64,000 nucleotides of DNA, taken from an uncultured Oscillospiraceae bacterium. Lineage in GTDB: Bacteria > Bacillota > Clostridia > Oscillospirales > Oscillospiraceae. This document shows positions 8,366-17,491 of this stretch, in pieces. Position numbers and translations under genes: made by a program. The notes under the pieces are model-generated. The model had not been told where the DNA came from. It worked only from the letters and a program-made list of their open reading frames with translations, and did no database searches. The DNA lies in contig CAKUHU010000001.1 in the NCBI GenBank assembly GCA_934659425.1, positions 124,001-188,000 on the forward strand, written 5' to 3'. Within the stretch, counting starts at the first letter, position 1; each line of letters opens with the position of its first letter.

Positions 8366-8605
8366 ACGCACTTCCTCGTACAGTCCTGACGCATCGGCCT
8401 TGCCGACGATCTCCTGAACGGAGAGGACCTTCACCTTGACGGCCCGCTCCCCAAAGCGCAGTTCCAAGAGGTCGCCGGGCTTGACCTCATAGGAGGCCTT
8501 CACCGGCCGGCCGTTGGCGGTGACCCGGCCGGCATCACAGGCCTCGTTGGCCACGGTGCGGCGTTTGATCAGGCGGGAATTCTTCAGCCATTTGTCTAAG
8601 CGCAT
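8363..8605 (-). CDS. rqcP: RNA-binding S4-domain protein RqcP (YabO)
   Basis: 80-residue protein that is essentially one S4 domain: MRLDKWLKNSRLIKRRTVAN, CDAGRVTANGRPVKASYEVKPGD. This is the size and sequence of RqcP/YabO, which in Bacillus binds the 50S subunit and supports C-terminal alanine tailing with RqcH during ribosome quality control. ATG 8605 has GAGGTG upstream. It lies downstream of hup and mazG in the conserved Firmicutes order. A longer frame beginning 24 bases earlier has no ribosome-binding site. Confidence 0.9.
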   Translation of the reverse strand: MRLDKWLKNSRLIKRRTVANEACDAGRVTANGRPVKASYEVKPGDLLELRFGERAVKVKVLSVQEIVGKADASGLYEEVR

Positions 8606-8623
8606 GATTTCACCTCGCTCAAA

Positions 8624-8656
8624 GATCAAAACGGCCCCGGGATCTCCCGGAGCCGT
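8624..8656 (-). terminator. Hairpin between hup and rqcP
   Basis: On the minus strand GGCTCCGGGA pairs with TCCCGGGGCC, followed by TTTTGAT. Likely terminates or attenuates the abundant hup transcript ahead of rqcP. Confidence 0.65.
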
Positions 8657-8741
8657 CGGTGCCGAAATATCAAATCAGATGTCGCGCCGCGTGGGGAGAG
8701 GCGGATGGGATCGGCCCTCCCGGGCGCTCCGCCCGTACTTC

Positions 8742-9017
8742 TTATTTCGCCACAGCGTCCTTCAAAGCCTTGCCGGGCTTGAAGACGGGAACCTTGGAGG
8801 CGGGGATCTTAATGGTCTCCTTGGTCTTGGGATTGCGGCCGATGCGGGCGGCGCGGGCGCGCACTTCAAAGGCGCCAAAGCCGACCAGCTGCACCTTGTC
8901 GCCGGCAGCCAGGCAGTCAGCGATGGTGGTGATGGCGGCGTTAATGGCGGCCTCGGTATCCTTCTTGGACAGGCCGGACTTTTCTGCAGTAGCGTTGATA
9001 AGTTCTGCTTTATTCAT
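8742..9017 (-). CDS. hup: Nucleoid protein HU
   Basis: 91-residue histone-like DNA-binding protein of the HU family, an abundant nucleoid architectural dimer. [18 protein letters not shown] at the N-terminus, the family signature [18 protein letters not shown] and the beta-arm tail [13 protein letters not shown] are all present at full length. A strong AGGAGG lies upstream. It sits between mazG and rqcP, as in other Clostridia. Confidence 0.97.
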   Translation of the reverse strand: MNKAELINATAEKSGLSKKDTEAAINAAITTIADCLAAGDKVQLVGFGAFEVRARAARIGRNPKTKETIKIPASKVPVFKPGKALKDAVAK

Positions 9018-9077
9018 ATTGGTTTCCTCCTGTTTTCCCGGCGGTAGATCGCCAAATATACTTAAGGCCGAAGGCCA

Positions 9078-9866
9078 TTAAGTTCGTTTTACCTTTTCCC
9101 AGAGCTGATCCAACTCCTCCAAGCTCATCTGGGCCATATCTCTGCCGGACTGGGACGCAAGGGCCTCCACCTTGGAAAAGCGGGAGATGAACTTCTCGGT
9201 GGCGGCGGAGAGGACGGTTTCCGGATCGGCCTCCACAAAGCGGGAGACGTTCACCGCAGCAAAGAGCAGGTCGCCCAGCTCTTCTTCCACGTTGGTGCCC
9301 TGATCGACGGCCTCCCGCAGCTCCGCCAACTCCTCGGAGAGCTTGTCCAGCGCGCCGGAGACGTCCGTCCAGTCGAAGCCGGCCTTTTTCGCCTTTTTCT
9401 GCACCTTTTCCGCCCTCCATAGGGCGGGCAGGGACTTGGCCACGGCAGTCAGGGTGTCGGTGTAGGTCTCCTGGTCCTTTTCCTGCCGCTTCAGGGCGTC
9501 CCAATTGTTCAAAACCTCCTCGGTGCCGGAGACGGACACGTCGCCAAAGACGTGGGGATGGCGGAAGATAAGCTTTTTGCAGATCCCGTCGGCCACATCG
9601 TCTAAGTCAAAGCGGCCGGCATCCTGCTCGATGTCCGCGTGAAAGACCACCTGGAGGAGGAGGTCCCCCAGTTCTTCCTTCAAGTGCTCAGGGTTCTGCT
9701 CGCCAATGGCCTCTACCACCTCGTAACTTTCCTCCAAGAGCCCCCGACGGAGGCTCTCATGGGTCTGCTCTCGGTCCCAGGGGCAGCCCCCCGGCGCCCG
9801 GAGAATGGAGACAATGTTCCGCAAATCGTTGAGACCGTAAGAATCTTTCTTTACAAAATCTATCAT
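9078..9866 (-). CDS. mazG: Nucleoside triphosphate pyrophosphohydrolase MazG
   Basis: 262-residue all-alpha NTP pyrophosphatase with two MazG domains. The first has GGCPWDREQTHESLRRGLLEE and EELGDLLLQVVFHADI (ExxE and ExxD metal ligands); the second repeats ELAELREAV and EELGDLLFAAVNVSRF. It clears non-canonical dNTPs. GGGAGGT precedes the ATG. The Bacillus counterpart YabN is larger because of an extra methylase domain, which is absent here. It lies 37 bases downstream of the flippase gene. Confidence 0.93.
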   Translation of the reverse strand: MIDFVKKDSYGLNDLRNIVSILRAPGGCPWDREQTHESLRRGLLEESYEVVEAIGEQNPEHLKEELGDLLLQVVFHADIEQDAGRFDLDDVADGICKKLIFRHPHVFGDVSVSGTEEVLNNWDALKRQEKDQETYTDTLTAVAKSLPALWRAEKVQKKAKKAGFDWTDVSGALDKLSEELAELREAVDQGTNVEEELGDLLFAAVNVSRFVEADPETVLSAATEKFISRFSKVEALASQSGRDMAQMSLEELDQLWEKVKRT

Positions 9867-9902
9867 ATTTTACCTCCCACTGCAAGGGGTTTTCCAAAAA
9901 AG

Positions 9903-11579
9903 TCATTGAATGTGCAGAATTTTCGCGATTTTTTCGCCCTTGGGCATGAGGGCCAGGTCATCGGGAGAGATGGCACGGAGGGCCAGGATCAGCACCAGGT
10001 AGACGATGATGCCCACGGCGATGGCCCCCAAGGTGGACAGGGCGTTCCCAAAAACGATGGAAAACAGCCCGTAGCTGGCCCAGGCGGCCAGCCCCATCAA
10101 TACGGAGGCGGCCAGAGGCTTGAGGAACACCCGAACATACCTGGGCGGGTGGGGGATGGCGCGGTAGATGAAGAACAGGTCCATGGCGGAGGCCACGGCG
10201 AAGCAGCACAGGGTGCCGATGGGGGCGCCCTTGATGTTGATGTCATAGTTGCCCACCAAGATATAGTTGACCAGGATCTTGATCACGCCGCCCACCACCA
10301 CGGTAAGGACGGGCAGGTTCACCATCCCGTGGGCCTGCAGGATGGAGTTGCACAAGAGCATGATGCACACGAAGATGGCAGCGATGCCTAAGGACGCCAT
10401 GACGGGGGCGGCGATCGCCGGGTCCATCTTGCCGGGGAAGAGCAGCTCTACAATGGGGCCGGCCAGGGCGAAGAGACCGATGCCCATGGGCAGGCACAGC
10501 ATGACCCCGATGCGCAGAGCGGACTCCGAGGTACGGCTGGCGGCCATCCGGTCCCGGCGGGCCAGACAGGAAGACACCGCGGGGATGACGCTGGCGGTGA
10601 TGGCCACCATGAGCTGGGAGGGCAGATTGTAGATGGCCATGCATTTGTCATAGATCCCCTTGAGACCCTGGGCCATGTAGAGCTCGGGAGAGACGCCGCC
10701 CTCCTGAAGCTGTTGGGCGACAGCCTCGGGGGTGATGAGTTCGGGCAGGTCGGTATACATCTTCTCCAGCAGGGAGAGGACCACCTTGGTGTCGATGAGA
10801 GTGACGATGGACACGGCGGCGGAGCCCAGGGTGATGGGGACAGCCAGCTTCAAGAGCCGGGAGAAGATGTCCGAGGAGGCATCGGGGGTGTCAGCCGGCC
10901 GGCTGCCCCGGCGGCGCCGGCGGTCCTTGGTAAAATGAAACAGCATATATCCCAGGGCGATGACGCTGCCGATGGACACGCCCAAAATGGCGCCAGCGGC
11001 GGCCATGCGCTGCTTGTAGGTCTCCTCTCCGGTCAAGAGACGCATGATCAGATAGGCCAGGGCCAGGCCGAAGACCAGCTTGCAGGTGGCCTCAATGATC
11101 TGGCTCACAGCAGTGGGCACCATGTTGGAGTGGCCCTGATAATAGCCCCGGAAGGCGGCCATGATACATACGCACAATACGGAGGGGGAGAGGGCCCGTA
11201 CACAATAGACGGCGGAGTCATCCCCCATCAGGGTGGCCAGGGGCGCACCGAAGAAGGACATGGCGATAAAGCTGACCGCGCCCAGTACCAGAAAGGTCTT
11301 AAAGGCCACGGAAAAGACCCGGCCCACCTGGTTTTGGCGGCCCAGGGTGTTGGCCTCTGAAATGGTCTTGGAGAGAGCCACAGGCAGGCCGGCGGTGGAG
11401 ATGGTCAGGAAAAAGTTGTAGACATTATACGCGGTGTTGAAATCAACAAAGGCTTCGTTGGAGAGGATATTGCCAAGGGGGATCTTATAGAGGGCGCCGA
11501 TGAGCTTGACGATGATGGAGCCCGCCGCCAAAATAGCCGCGCCGCCAAAGAAGGTGCCCTTTTTCTGTGATTCAGACAA
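9903..11579 (-). CDS. SpoVB/MurJ-like lipid flippase
   Basis: 558-residue membrane protein of the MVF/polysaccharide transport superfamily with about 14 hydrophobic segments. The N-terminus (KKGTFFGGAAILAAGSIIVK) and the body match the YabM/SpoVB group that exports lipid-linked precursors for peptidoglycan or spore cortex. I prefer the TTG at 11579 because GGAAAGG sits about 12 bases upstream; a TTG 12 bases earlier is too close to it. A charged loop near residues 225-240 (KDRRRRRGSR) is cytosolic by inference. It heads the mazG-hup-rqcP run, as in B. subtilis, and the deaminase gene lies 36 bases upstream. Which lipid it flips is unknown. Confidence 0.82.
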   Translation of the reverse strand: MSESQKKGTFFGGAAILAAGSIIVKLIGALYKIPLGNILSNEAFVDFNTAYNVYNFFLTISTAGLPVALSKTISEANTLGRQNQVGRVFSVAFKTFLVLGAVSFIAMSFFGAPLATLMGDDSAVYCVRALSPSVLCVCIMAAFRGYYQGHSNMVPTAVSQIIEATCKLVFGLALAYLIMRLLTGEETYKQRMAAAGAILGVSIGSVIALGYMLFHFTKDRRRRRGSRPADTPDASSDIFSRLLKLAVPITLGSAAVSIVTLIDTKVVLSLLEKMYTDLPELITPEAVAQQLQEGGVSPELYMAQGLKGIYDKCMAIYNLPSQLMVAITASVIPAVSSCLARRDRMAASRTSESALRIGVMLCLPMGIGLFALAGPIVELLFPGKMDPAIAAPVMASLGIAAIFVCIMLLCNSILQAHGMVNLPVLTVVVGGVIKILVNYILVGNYDINIKGAPIGTLCCFAVASAMDLFFIYRAIPHPPRYVRVFLKPLAASVLMGLAAWASYGLFSIVFGNALSTLGAIAVGIIVYLVLILALRAISPDDLALMPKGEKIAKILHIQ

Positions 11580-11615
11580 GATTTGCCACAACCTTTCCGG
11601 GGTGATTTGCCGGCA

Positions 11616-12914
11616 TCATTTGCCGAAGAGCGCGGGGATGGCGTAGTCCAGAACTTCCCGACGGGTCTTTTCCGCATCGATGGTGAGGAATTCCCCATTT
11701 TCATATATGACCCTGCCCCGGCACATATTCAATATGACGTTGGAGCCGTGGGTGGAGTAGGCCAGATTGTTGGCCGCGTCGTGGCAGGGGGTCAGATTGA
11801 GGGCCTCCCCGTCCAGGAGGATGAGGTCGGCCTGCCGGCCTGCCTGGAGGAGGCCGGTATCCCGGCCCAGGGCCTTCGCACCATTTGCCGTGGCCATCTC
11901 TAAAACGTCCCAGGCGCTCAATGCCAAGGGATCACAGCGCACGCCGTTTTGCAGTATGGCGGCCAGCTTCATGTCCTCGAACATGTCTGTGGCGTTATTG
12001 GAGGAGACGCCGTCGGTGCCCAGGGCCACGTTGACCCCGGCCTTGATGAGATCGGGGATGGGGGCCACGCCGGATCCCAGCTTCAGGTTGGACACGGGGT
12101 TGTGGACGGCGGTGACGCCCTTTTCTGCCATGAGGGCCCAGTCCTCCGGCTCTGTCCAGACGCAGTGGGCGGCGATGGAGCGCACGTCAAAAACGCCGTA
12201 TTTGGCCAGGACCCGGATGGGAGGGGCCCCCCAGCGCTCTCTGCACTCCTCATGCTCCCGCTTGGTCTCAGAGATGTGCACATGCATGCCCAGGCCGTGG
12301 GTTTTGGCAAAGTCGGCGGTCCACTCCCACAGTCCGGGCTTGGAGGTATATTCGGCGTGAAGGGAGGCGTCTACCCGGATGCGGCCGCCGTCATAGCCGT
12401 GCCACGCCTTTACCAGCTCCTCCTGATGGGCGCAGTCGGCGCAGGAGGCAGGGGAGAAGGTCTCTCCAAAAAAGACCCCGCCGCAGGAGAGGTTGGCGGA
12501 GAGACCGGCGTCGGCCACCGCCTGGGCCACCGTCTGGGTGTGCATATACATATCGGCGATGCAGGTGGTGCCTGAGGCGATCATCTCCATGATCCCCAGA
12601 TCTGTGCAGGCGCGGATGGCCCGGTCATCCCACTTGGCCTCCACGGGAAAGATGAAGTTGTGGAGCCAATCTTGAAGGTCGTGGCCGTCTCCGTAGCCTC
12701 GCATGGCGGTCATGGGGACGTGGGTGTGGCAGTTCACCAGCCCGGGCATGAGGATGCCGCCCTTGCCGTCAATGACCCGCTGGAAGTCTCCGGCGGGGTG
12801 GGTGGTGCCCACCGAGGTGATCGTCCCGCCGTCCACGGCCACGAAGGCGCCGGGCAGAACGGTGTGGGCGCCGTCCATCAGGACGGCAGTGACATTTTGA
12901 AATAGGATTCCCAT
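11616..12914 (-). CDS. mtaD: 5-methylthioadenosine/S-adenosylhomocysteine deaminase
   Basis: 432-residue amidohydrolase of the MtaD/TrzA-AtzA group. The metal site is visible: NCHTHVPMTAMRGYGD (HxH), MHVHISETKRE, AAHCVWTEP and GTDGVSSNN with the catalytic aspartate. The family deaminates SAH, MTA or adenosine to inosine compounds. The next gene downstream on the opposite side of transcription order, purine nucleoside phosphorylase (12975), lies upstream in the same direction, so the pair could salvage the nucleosides left by methylation. AAAGGAAG precedes ATG 12914. Confidence 0.9.
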   Translation of the reverse strand: MGILFQNVTAVLMDGAHTVLPGAFVAVDGGTITSVGTTHPAGDFQRVIDGKGGILMPGLVNCHTHVPMTAMRGYGDGHDLQDWLHNFIFPVEAKWDDRAIRACTDLGIMEMIASGTTCIADMYMHTQTVAQAVADAGLSANLSCGGVFFGETFSPASCADCAHQEELVKAWHGYDGGRIRVDASLHAEYTSKPGLWEWTADFAKTHGLGMHVHISETKREHEECRERWGAPPIRVLAKYGVFDVRSIAAHCVWTEPEDWALMAEKGVTAVHNPVSNLKLGSGVAPIPDLIKAGVNVALGTDGVSSNNATDMFEDMKLAAILQNGVRCDPLALSAWDVLEMATANGAKALGRDTGLLQAGRQADLILLDGEALNLTPCHDAANNLAYSTHGSNVILNMCRGRVIYENGEFLTIDAEKTRREVLDYAIPALFGK

Positions 12915-12974
12915 GGCTGCTTCCTTTCCGCTGCCCAGTCCAGAGGGGAAGAGCCCCCTGGCTCTGGCGCAAGA

Positions 12975-13799
12975 TCACATTTTTTCCAAACAGGTCAAGA
13001 TCAGCCGAGAGAAGACGTCCTTGCTGGCCTCGGCGGTAGCGTTGACCTCCTCTCCGGAGAGGGGCTGGTCCAAGATCCCGGCGGCCATATTGGACAAGAG
13101 GGTGAAGCCCAAAACGTTCATCCCGGCGTGGACGGCGGTGGTAGCCTCCGGCGCGGTGGACATGCCGCAGGCATCGGCACCTAAGATCCGGGCAGCCCGG
13201 ACCTCGGCAGGGGTCTCAAACTGGGGGCCGGGGAAATAGCAGTAGACGCCCTCCCGAAGCCGGATGCCCAACTCCTCTGCGCTCTGCCGGGCAATGTCCT
13301 GGAGGGCTGGGGTATACATGTGGGACATATCGGGGAAGCGGGGGCCGAATTCCTCCAAGTTTTCTCCCCGGAGGGGAGAGTCCAGGAAGAACTTGATCTG
13401 GTCGGTGATGAGCATGATCTCTCCAACGTGCCAGTTGACGTTGGCGCACCCGGCGGCGTTGGTGACAATGAGGGTGGAGCAGCCCACCAGCCGCAGGACC
13501 CGGACGGCGTAGGACACATCCTGGAAGGAGTAGCCCTCATAGTGGTGCATCCGCCCCTGCATCACCGCCACCTTTTTCCCGGACAGGGTGCCGCAGACCA
13601 GCTGGCCCTTGTGGCCCGGTGCGGTGGAGACCTTGAAGTGGGGGATATTTCCATAGGGAATGACGGTGGGGTTTTCCACCCTGTCCCCCAAGAAGCCCAG
13701 GCCGGAGCCCAGGACCATGACAATATCGGGAATAAAACCGTTCAGCTGCGTGCGGATATAGTCGGCGCTCTCTTGATAATCGGAGAAGGGATAACTCAT
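12975..13799 (-). CDS. punA: Purine nucleoside phosphorylase (PunA type)
   Basis: 274-residue trimeric-type phosphorylase that splits inosine and guanosine into base and ribose-1-phosphate. Motifs: VLGSGLG, QGRMHHYEG, TNAAGCANVNWHVGEI, MSTAPEATTAVHAGM, and the base-specifying Asn in LLSNMAAGI. ATG 13799 is supported by GAAAGGAAG; a longer frame exists but lacks a site. It is the first gene of a leftward unit with the MTA/SAH deaminase 60 bases on, which suggests a purine-salvage operon. Confidence 0.94.
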   Translation of the reverse strand: MSYPFSDYQESADYIRTQLNGFIPDIVMVLGSGLGFLGDRVENPTVIPYGNIPHFKVSTAPGHKGQLVCGTLSGKKVAVMQGRMHHYEGYSFQDVSYAVRVLRLVGCSTLIVTNAAGCANVNWHVGEIMLITDQIKFFLDSPLRGENLEEFGPRFPDMSHMYTPALQDIARQSAEELGIRLREGVYCYFPGPQFETPAEVRAARILGADACGMSTAPEATTAVHAGMNVLGFTLLSNMAAGILDQPLSGEEVNATAEASKDVFSRLILTCLEKM

Positions 13800-13850
13800 A
13801 ACAGTATCTTCCTTTCTGATTGAAATGGATAGCCTATAATCAATTACCAC

Positions 13851-13879
13851 ATTTTACACCGTTTTTGAGGAAAAAGCAA
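13851..13879 (-). promoter_or_regulatory. Promoter of punA
   Basis: Minus-strand TTGCTT (13879-13874), 17 bases, TAAAAT (13856-13851). Confidence 0.5.
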
Positions 13880-13940
13880 TCATATGTAAAGGGCGGAGGC
13901 GGGAAGTGACGATTGGAAGGGCAGGAGGAAGGCCGATATA

Positions 13941-13980
13941 AAAAGAGAGGGAAGCGGTAACGCTTCCCTCTCTTTTAAAA
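13941..13980 (-). terminator. Terminator of the stalk-domain protein gene
   Basis: Perfect 16-base arms (13941-13956 and 13961-13976) around a 4-base loop, with T-runs on both strands. Confidence 0.9.
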
Positions 13981-14004
13981 GAGGAGCCAAGAAAAGGATA
14001 TACT

Positions 14005-15429
14005 TTACATCCCCGCCATGTCCGCAAAGGGGATGACGGTGGCCCCGGCGGGGGGCTCAGTCTCAGGGGCGGCGGTGCCGGGGGTGTAGCCGCCGGTCAT
14101 AGACAGATCTATGGTGACAAGCTGGGCCATATCCATGGTGATTTGGGCGTTCATCTGATTATTTTCGTTCATGGAGGTCAGTATGTCCATGGCGCTGGAG
14201 GAGCCATCTTCGCCTTCAGCAGTCAGACCGATGTTTATGGAATAACCCACGACCTCGTCATTCTTTATGGTGAGACCCAAAGTGAAATACAGTTGGGTGC
14301 CATCCTGGGAGTATTCCATGATGGTGACATAGTTATCGCCCTGCTGTTGGAAGGCGTTGTCGGAGAGGTGGGAGGCCAGATACTCCAGCACAGATTTCAA
14401 CTGGCTGTAATCTGCGGCGGCGTCGGTGAGCTCCGCCTTCTGAAGGACGGTTTTTACGATGGCCTTATAGTCAAAGGATTTGGAGGACTGGATCAGGCTG
14501 GAATAATCCATGCCCATCTCCTCATAGAGGGCAGCCAGGTCCATGGAATACCAAGCGTCAGAGGAGATACCGATTTCCTGGAGGGCAGAGCCGTTCATGT
14601 TCATATAGAAGGTGCCCGCACCCAGATCGCCCCGCATTTGGATCCCGATCCCCTCATTGGCCAGAGCATCGAGCACAGCTTGGTCCTCGGGAGAGAGATC
14701 GGCGTATGCGGTACCCTCGGCGTCTATGCTGGAGAGTGCGGTCATGAACGCAGTCATATCCAGCTTCATTCCCATATCTATGGCCATTTTGGTGCGATCA
14801 GCCACGGTGCCGGCGGCGGAGCCGCTCAAGGAAATGGGGACGCCCATAAAGGCCATGCTGCCGTCTAAGGTCAGCTCAGTGTCCCAGATCCCCTCATTGA
14901 ACTTCTCGGAGTAGGTCAGATATTTCTCCAGGTAGGTGAAACTCTGCTCCCCCGTGGCATCAGAGAGCAGCTTGTCGGTGTCCACCAGGATAACGGTGGA
15001 GGCCTCCTGATCCCAGCCCACGGCGCAGTCGAAGGCCTGGGCGGCAAAGCGGACGGGCACGTAAGTCCGCCAAGTCTCCGTGTCCACATAGGGGGCCACG
15101 TCCATGGTGATCTCTGTAGAGGTACCGTCCTTTTCCACGGTGGCGATGGTGCCGTCCAGGGTCATGGTAACGCTGATGCCGTCACGCTTGGCGGTCACGG
15201 TCTGGTCGGATTTAGACCAGTCCACCTGTGCCCCCATGGCCTCGAAGATGGCCCGGAAGGGCAGGAAGGTGCGCTCGTTCTTTACCTGGGGAATGGCATC
15301 GGTGAAGGTCAGGGCATCTCCGTCCAGCTGAACGGAGATGGCGGGCTCCTCGGCGGCCAGAGCAGCGCCGCAGGACAGCATAGCCACAGCTGCGCCCGCG
15401 ACCAGAAGACGGCGGAACAGATGCTTCAT
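14005..15429 (-). CDS. Secreted protein with copper-amine-oxidase-like stalk domain
   Basis: 474 residues beginning with a signal peptide (KHLFRRLLVAGAAVAM, probable cleavage after ALA at about residue 26). Residues about 30-150 form the copper amine oxidase N-terminal (stalk) domain: VKNERTFLPFRAIFEAMGA and TYVPVRFAAQAFDC are its two hallmark repeats. The remaining 300 residues are soluble, rich in Met and Ser, and resemble no domain I can name. Stalk domains are common in secreted or wall-associated Clostridia proteins; there is no oxidase domain, so no enzyme activity is implied. GGGAGG lies upstream of ATG 15429. Confidence 0.8.
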   Translation of the reverse strand: MKHLFRRLLVAGAAVAMLSCGAALAAEEPAISVQLDGDALTFTDAIPQVKNERTFLPFRAIFEAMGAQVDWSKSDQTVTAKRDGISVTMTLDGTIATVEKDGTSTEITMDVAPYVDTETWRTYVPVRFAAQAFDCAVGWDQEASTVILVDTDKLLSDATGEQSFTYLEKYLTYSEKFNEGIWDTELTLDGSMAFMGVPISLSGSAAGTVADRTKMAIDMGMKLDMTAFMTALSSIDAEGTAYADLSPEDQAVLDALANEGIGIQMRGDLGAGTFYMNMNGSALQEIGISSDAWYSMDLAALYEEMGMDYSSLIQSSKSFDYKAIVKTVLQKAELTDAAADYSQLKSVLEYLASHLSDNAFQQQGDNYVTIMEYSQDGTQLYFTLGLTIKNDEVVGYSINIGLTAEGEDGSSSAMDILTSMNENNQMNAQITMDMAQLVTIDLSMTGGYTPGTAAPETEPPAGATVIPFADMAGM

Positions 15430-15566
15430 GAGAATTCCTCCCATTTTCTATAAGATATTTTTATTATATTAAGAAAACGAAAAAATGCAAGCAGATGAGA
15501 TCCGCTGAGGGGAAAATAGCATTTTTCATACCGGAAGTAAATTGTTTTCGTTATCCGAACATAAAG

Positions 15567-15606
15567 CAAAGAAAACCCCGGAAAACTTCGGTTTTCCGGG
15601 GTTTTG
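15567..15606 (-). terminator. Terminator of the rplM-rpsI operon
   Basis: 15-base perfect arms (15572-15586 and 15591-15605) with a TTCG-type loop, followed on the minus strand by a T-rich tract. Confidence 0.9.
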
Positions 15607-15615
15607 GGAATAAAA

Positions 15616-16020
15616 TCAGCGCTTGGAGAACTGGGGAGCACGACGGGCGGCTTTGAGGCCGTACTTCTTCCGCTCCTTCATACGAGGATCGCGGGTCAGG
15701 AAGCCGGCGGACTTCAGGGCCGGACGGTACTCAGGATTGACCTCCAGCAGGGCGCGGGCAATGCCGTGGCGAATGGCGCCAGCTTGTCCGGTGACACCGC
15801 CGCCGGACACGGTGGCCTCGATATCCACCTTGCCCACCAGATCAGTGGTGACGAGGGGCTGGCGGACGATGAGCTTCAGGGTGTCCAGGCCGAAGTAGTC
15901 ATCAATGTCTCGGCCGTTGATGGTAATGGCGCCGGTGCCGTTGGGAAAGAGATGCACCCGAGCCGCAGAGGATTTCCGGCGGCCGGTGCCGTACAGATAA
16001 GGCTTCTTGCTCTTATACAT
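15616..16020 (-). CDS. rpsI: 30S ribosomal protein S9
   Basis: 134 residues, including [39 protein letters not shown] and the typical basic end [17 protein letters not shown] that reaches the P-site tRNA. It follows rplM by 17 bases in the universally conserved L13-S9 order. GGAGGT precedes the ATG. Confidence 0.98.
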   Translation of the reverse strand: MYKSKKPYLYGTGRRKSSAARVHLFPNGTGAITINGRDIDDYFGLDTLKLIVRQPLVTTDLVGKVDIEATVSGGGVTGQAGAIRHGIARALLEVNPEYRPALKSAGFLTRDPRMKERKKYGLKAARRAPQFSKR

Positions 16021-16037
16021 GATTTATTACCTCCTAC

Positions 16038-16469
16038 TCAGTCCATCGTCCAGGGCTCGGGCTTCTGGGCGGCATACTTGTGCTCGCTGCCGCGGCAGAC
16101 GTGCAGCCGAGAGAGGGAGTCCTTGGTGACGGTGTTGCGGGGCATCATACCGCGCACAGCCAGCTTCATGGCCAGCTCCGGCTTATTCTGCATCAGCAGC
16201 CGGTAATTGGTCTCGTGGAGCCCGCCGGGATAGCCGGAATGGGTGCGGTAAAACTTCTGCTCTCCCTTTTTGCCGGTGAGAACAGCTTTCTCGGCGTTGA
16301 GGATAATGACGTAGTCTCCGCAGTCGGCGTGGGGGGTGTACTCGGGCTTCCGCTTGCCCCGCAGCAGGTTGGCGGCGATAACAGCGGTTTTGCCCAGGGG
16401 CTTGCCGGCCGCATCAAGGATATACCACTTGCGGACGATGTTGCCCTTGTTGGCCATGAAAGTGGACAT
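16038..16469 (-). CDS. rplM: 50S ribosomal protein L13
   Basis: 143 residues. MSTFMANKGNIVRKWYILDA, GDYVIILNAEKAVLTGKK and the end region AVRGMMPRN / KYAAQKPEPW are L13 hallmarks. ATG 16469 has GGAGGTTTC upstream; a longer frame exists but is unsupported. First gene of the L13-S9 operon, transcribed from a near-consensus promoter about 80 bases upstream. Confidence 0.97.
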   Translation of the reverse strand: MSTFMANKGNIVRKWYILDAAGKPLGKTAVIAANLLRGKRKPEYTPHADCGDYVIILNAEKAVLTGKKGEQKFYRTHSGYPGGLHETNYRLLMQNKPELAMKLAVRGMMPRNTVTKDSLSRLHVCRGSEHKYAAQKPEPWTMD

Positions 16470-16470
16470 G

Positions 16471-16545
16471 TTGAAACCTCCAATTTGATACTCAAAAATG
16501 AGCTTTTTCACGAAGAAAGAGCCCCAAACCTGGACGGTTGGAGCG
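16471..16545 (-). ncRNA. Possible structured L13 leader
   Basis: The transcript upstream of rplM can form GCUCCAACC/GGUUUGGGGC (one bulge) and a second stem AGCUCUUUC/GAAAAAGCU. Firmicutes rplM genes often carry an autoregulatory L13 leader binding L13. I see the stems but cannot confirm the family consensus. Confidence 0.4.
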
Positions 16546-16551
16546 TTTTGT

Positions 16552-16580
16552 ATTATAATACGGAGGTGTCAAGCTGTCAA
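16552..16580 (-). promoter_or_regulatory. Strong promoter of rplM-rpsI
   Basis: Minus-strand TTGACA (16580-16575), 17 bases, TATAAT (16557-16552): full consensus, as expected for a ribosomal protein operon. Confidence 0.85.
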
Positions 16581-16692
16581 CGGCTTTTTTGAATTTTTTA
16601 ATTTAGAAAGTTAAAATCTTGCTTAAACGCTGTTTTTCTCGATGATTCTCTTGAAATCTCAATTTCAATTTTCAAATTTTCGGAGGCGTTTT

Positions 16693-17457
16693 ATGGAAAA
16701 GATTCTTTCCTTGGTTCGCAGATGTGTGGAAGATTACGATATGATACAGCCGGGAGACCGGGTGGCGGTTGGTGTCTCCGGAGGCAAGGATTCACTGGTG
16801 ACCTTGACGGCGTTGGCCAAGCTGTCAAAATTCTACCCCAAGCCGTTCACGGTGGAGGCCATCACTTTGGACATGGGGGCGGCAGACGGGCTGGAGCCCA
16901 TTGATTATGGACCGGTGGAAGCGTACTGTCAGGAGCTTCAGGTACCCTTTACCCGGATCCCCAGCGAGATCAGCCACATCATCTTTGACATTCGGAAGGA
17001 AAAGAATCCCTGCTCCATGTGTGCCAAAATGCGGCGGGGGGCCCTTCACAATGCCCTGGTGGAGCGCGGGATCCGGAAAATTGCCCTGGGCCACCATTTT
17101 GACGACGCGGTGGAGACCTTTTTCCTCTCGCTTTTTTATGAGGGGAGGATATCCTGTTTTCAGCCGGTGACCGAGCTGACCCGGACCGGGATCACCCAGA
17201 TCCGCCCCCTGCTCTACTGCGGGGAGGGGATGGTCCGGGGGGCGGCTCGGAGACACGACCTGCCGGTGGTCCACAACCCCTGTCCGGCGGACGGGGCGAC
17301 CAAACGGCAGGAGGTCAAGGAGTTGATTGCTGATTTGGAGCATACATATCCCGGGTTGAAGATGCGGGTATTTTCCGCCATGCAGAGGTTGCCGCTGCCT
17401 GCTTGGGAACCGATAGAGCACCGCCGCCGCCCCTATGCCGAAGAGCCAGAGAAGTGA
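16693..17457 (+). CDS. ttcA: TtcA-like PP-loop tRNA sulfurtransferase
   Basis: 254-residue ATP-PPi-loop enzyme with the signature SGGKDS (about residue 38), the cysteine pair in NPCSMCAKMRRG and a third cysteine in VHNPCPADG. These define the TtcA/TtuA group, which thiolates tRNA (TtcA: cytidine 32) using an Fe-S cluster. It is shorter than E. coli TtcA, as usual in Clostridia. Start ATG 16693 follows GGAGGCG. The exact tRNA position modified cannot be read from sequence. Monocistronic, ended by a bidirectional terminator. Confidence 0.85.
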   Translation: MEKILSLVRRCVEDYDMIQPGDRVAVGVSGGKDSLVTLTALAKLSKFYPKPFTVEAITLDMGAADGLEPIDYGPVEAYCQELQVPFTRIPSEISHIIFDIRKEKNPCSMCAKMRRGALHNALVERGIRKIALGHHFDDAVETFFLSLFYEGRISCFQPVTELTRTGITQIRPLLYCGEGMVRGAARRHDLPVVHNPCPADGATKRQEVKELIADLEHTYPGLKMRVFSAMQRLPLPAWEPIEHRRRPYAEEPEK

Positions 17458-17459
17458 CA

Positions 17460-17491
17460 AAAGGCCGCTGTCCACAGGGACAGCGGCCTTT
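17460..17491. terminator. Bidirectional terminator (ttcA / XRE gene)
   Basis: Perfect 14-base arms (17460-17473, 17478-17491) with A/T tracts on both sides. It also contains the stop codon of the leftward XRE gene. Confidence 0.85.
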
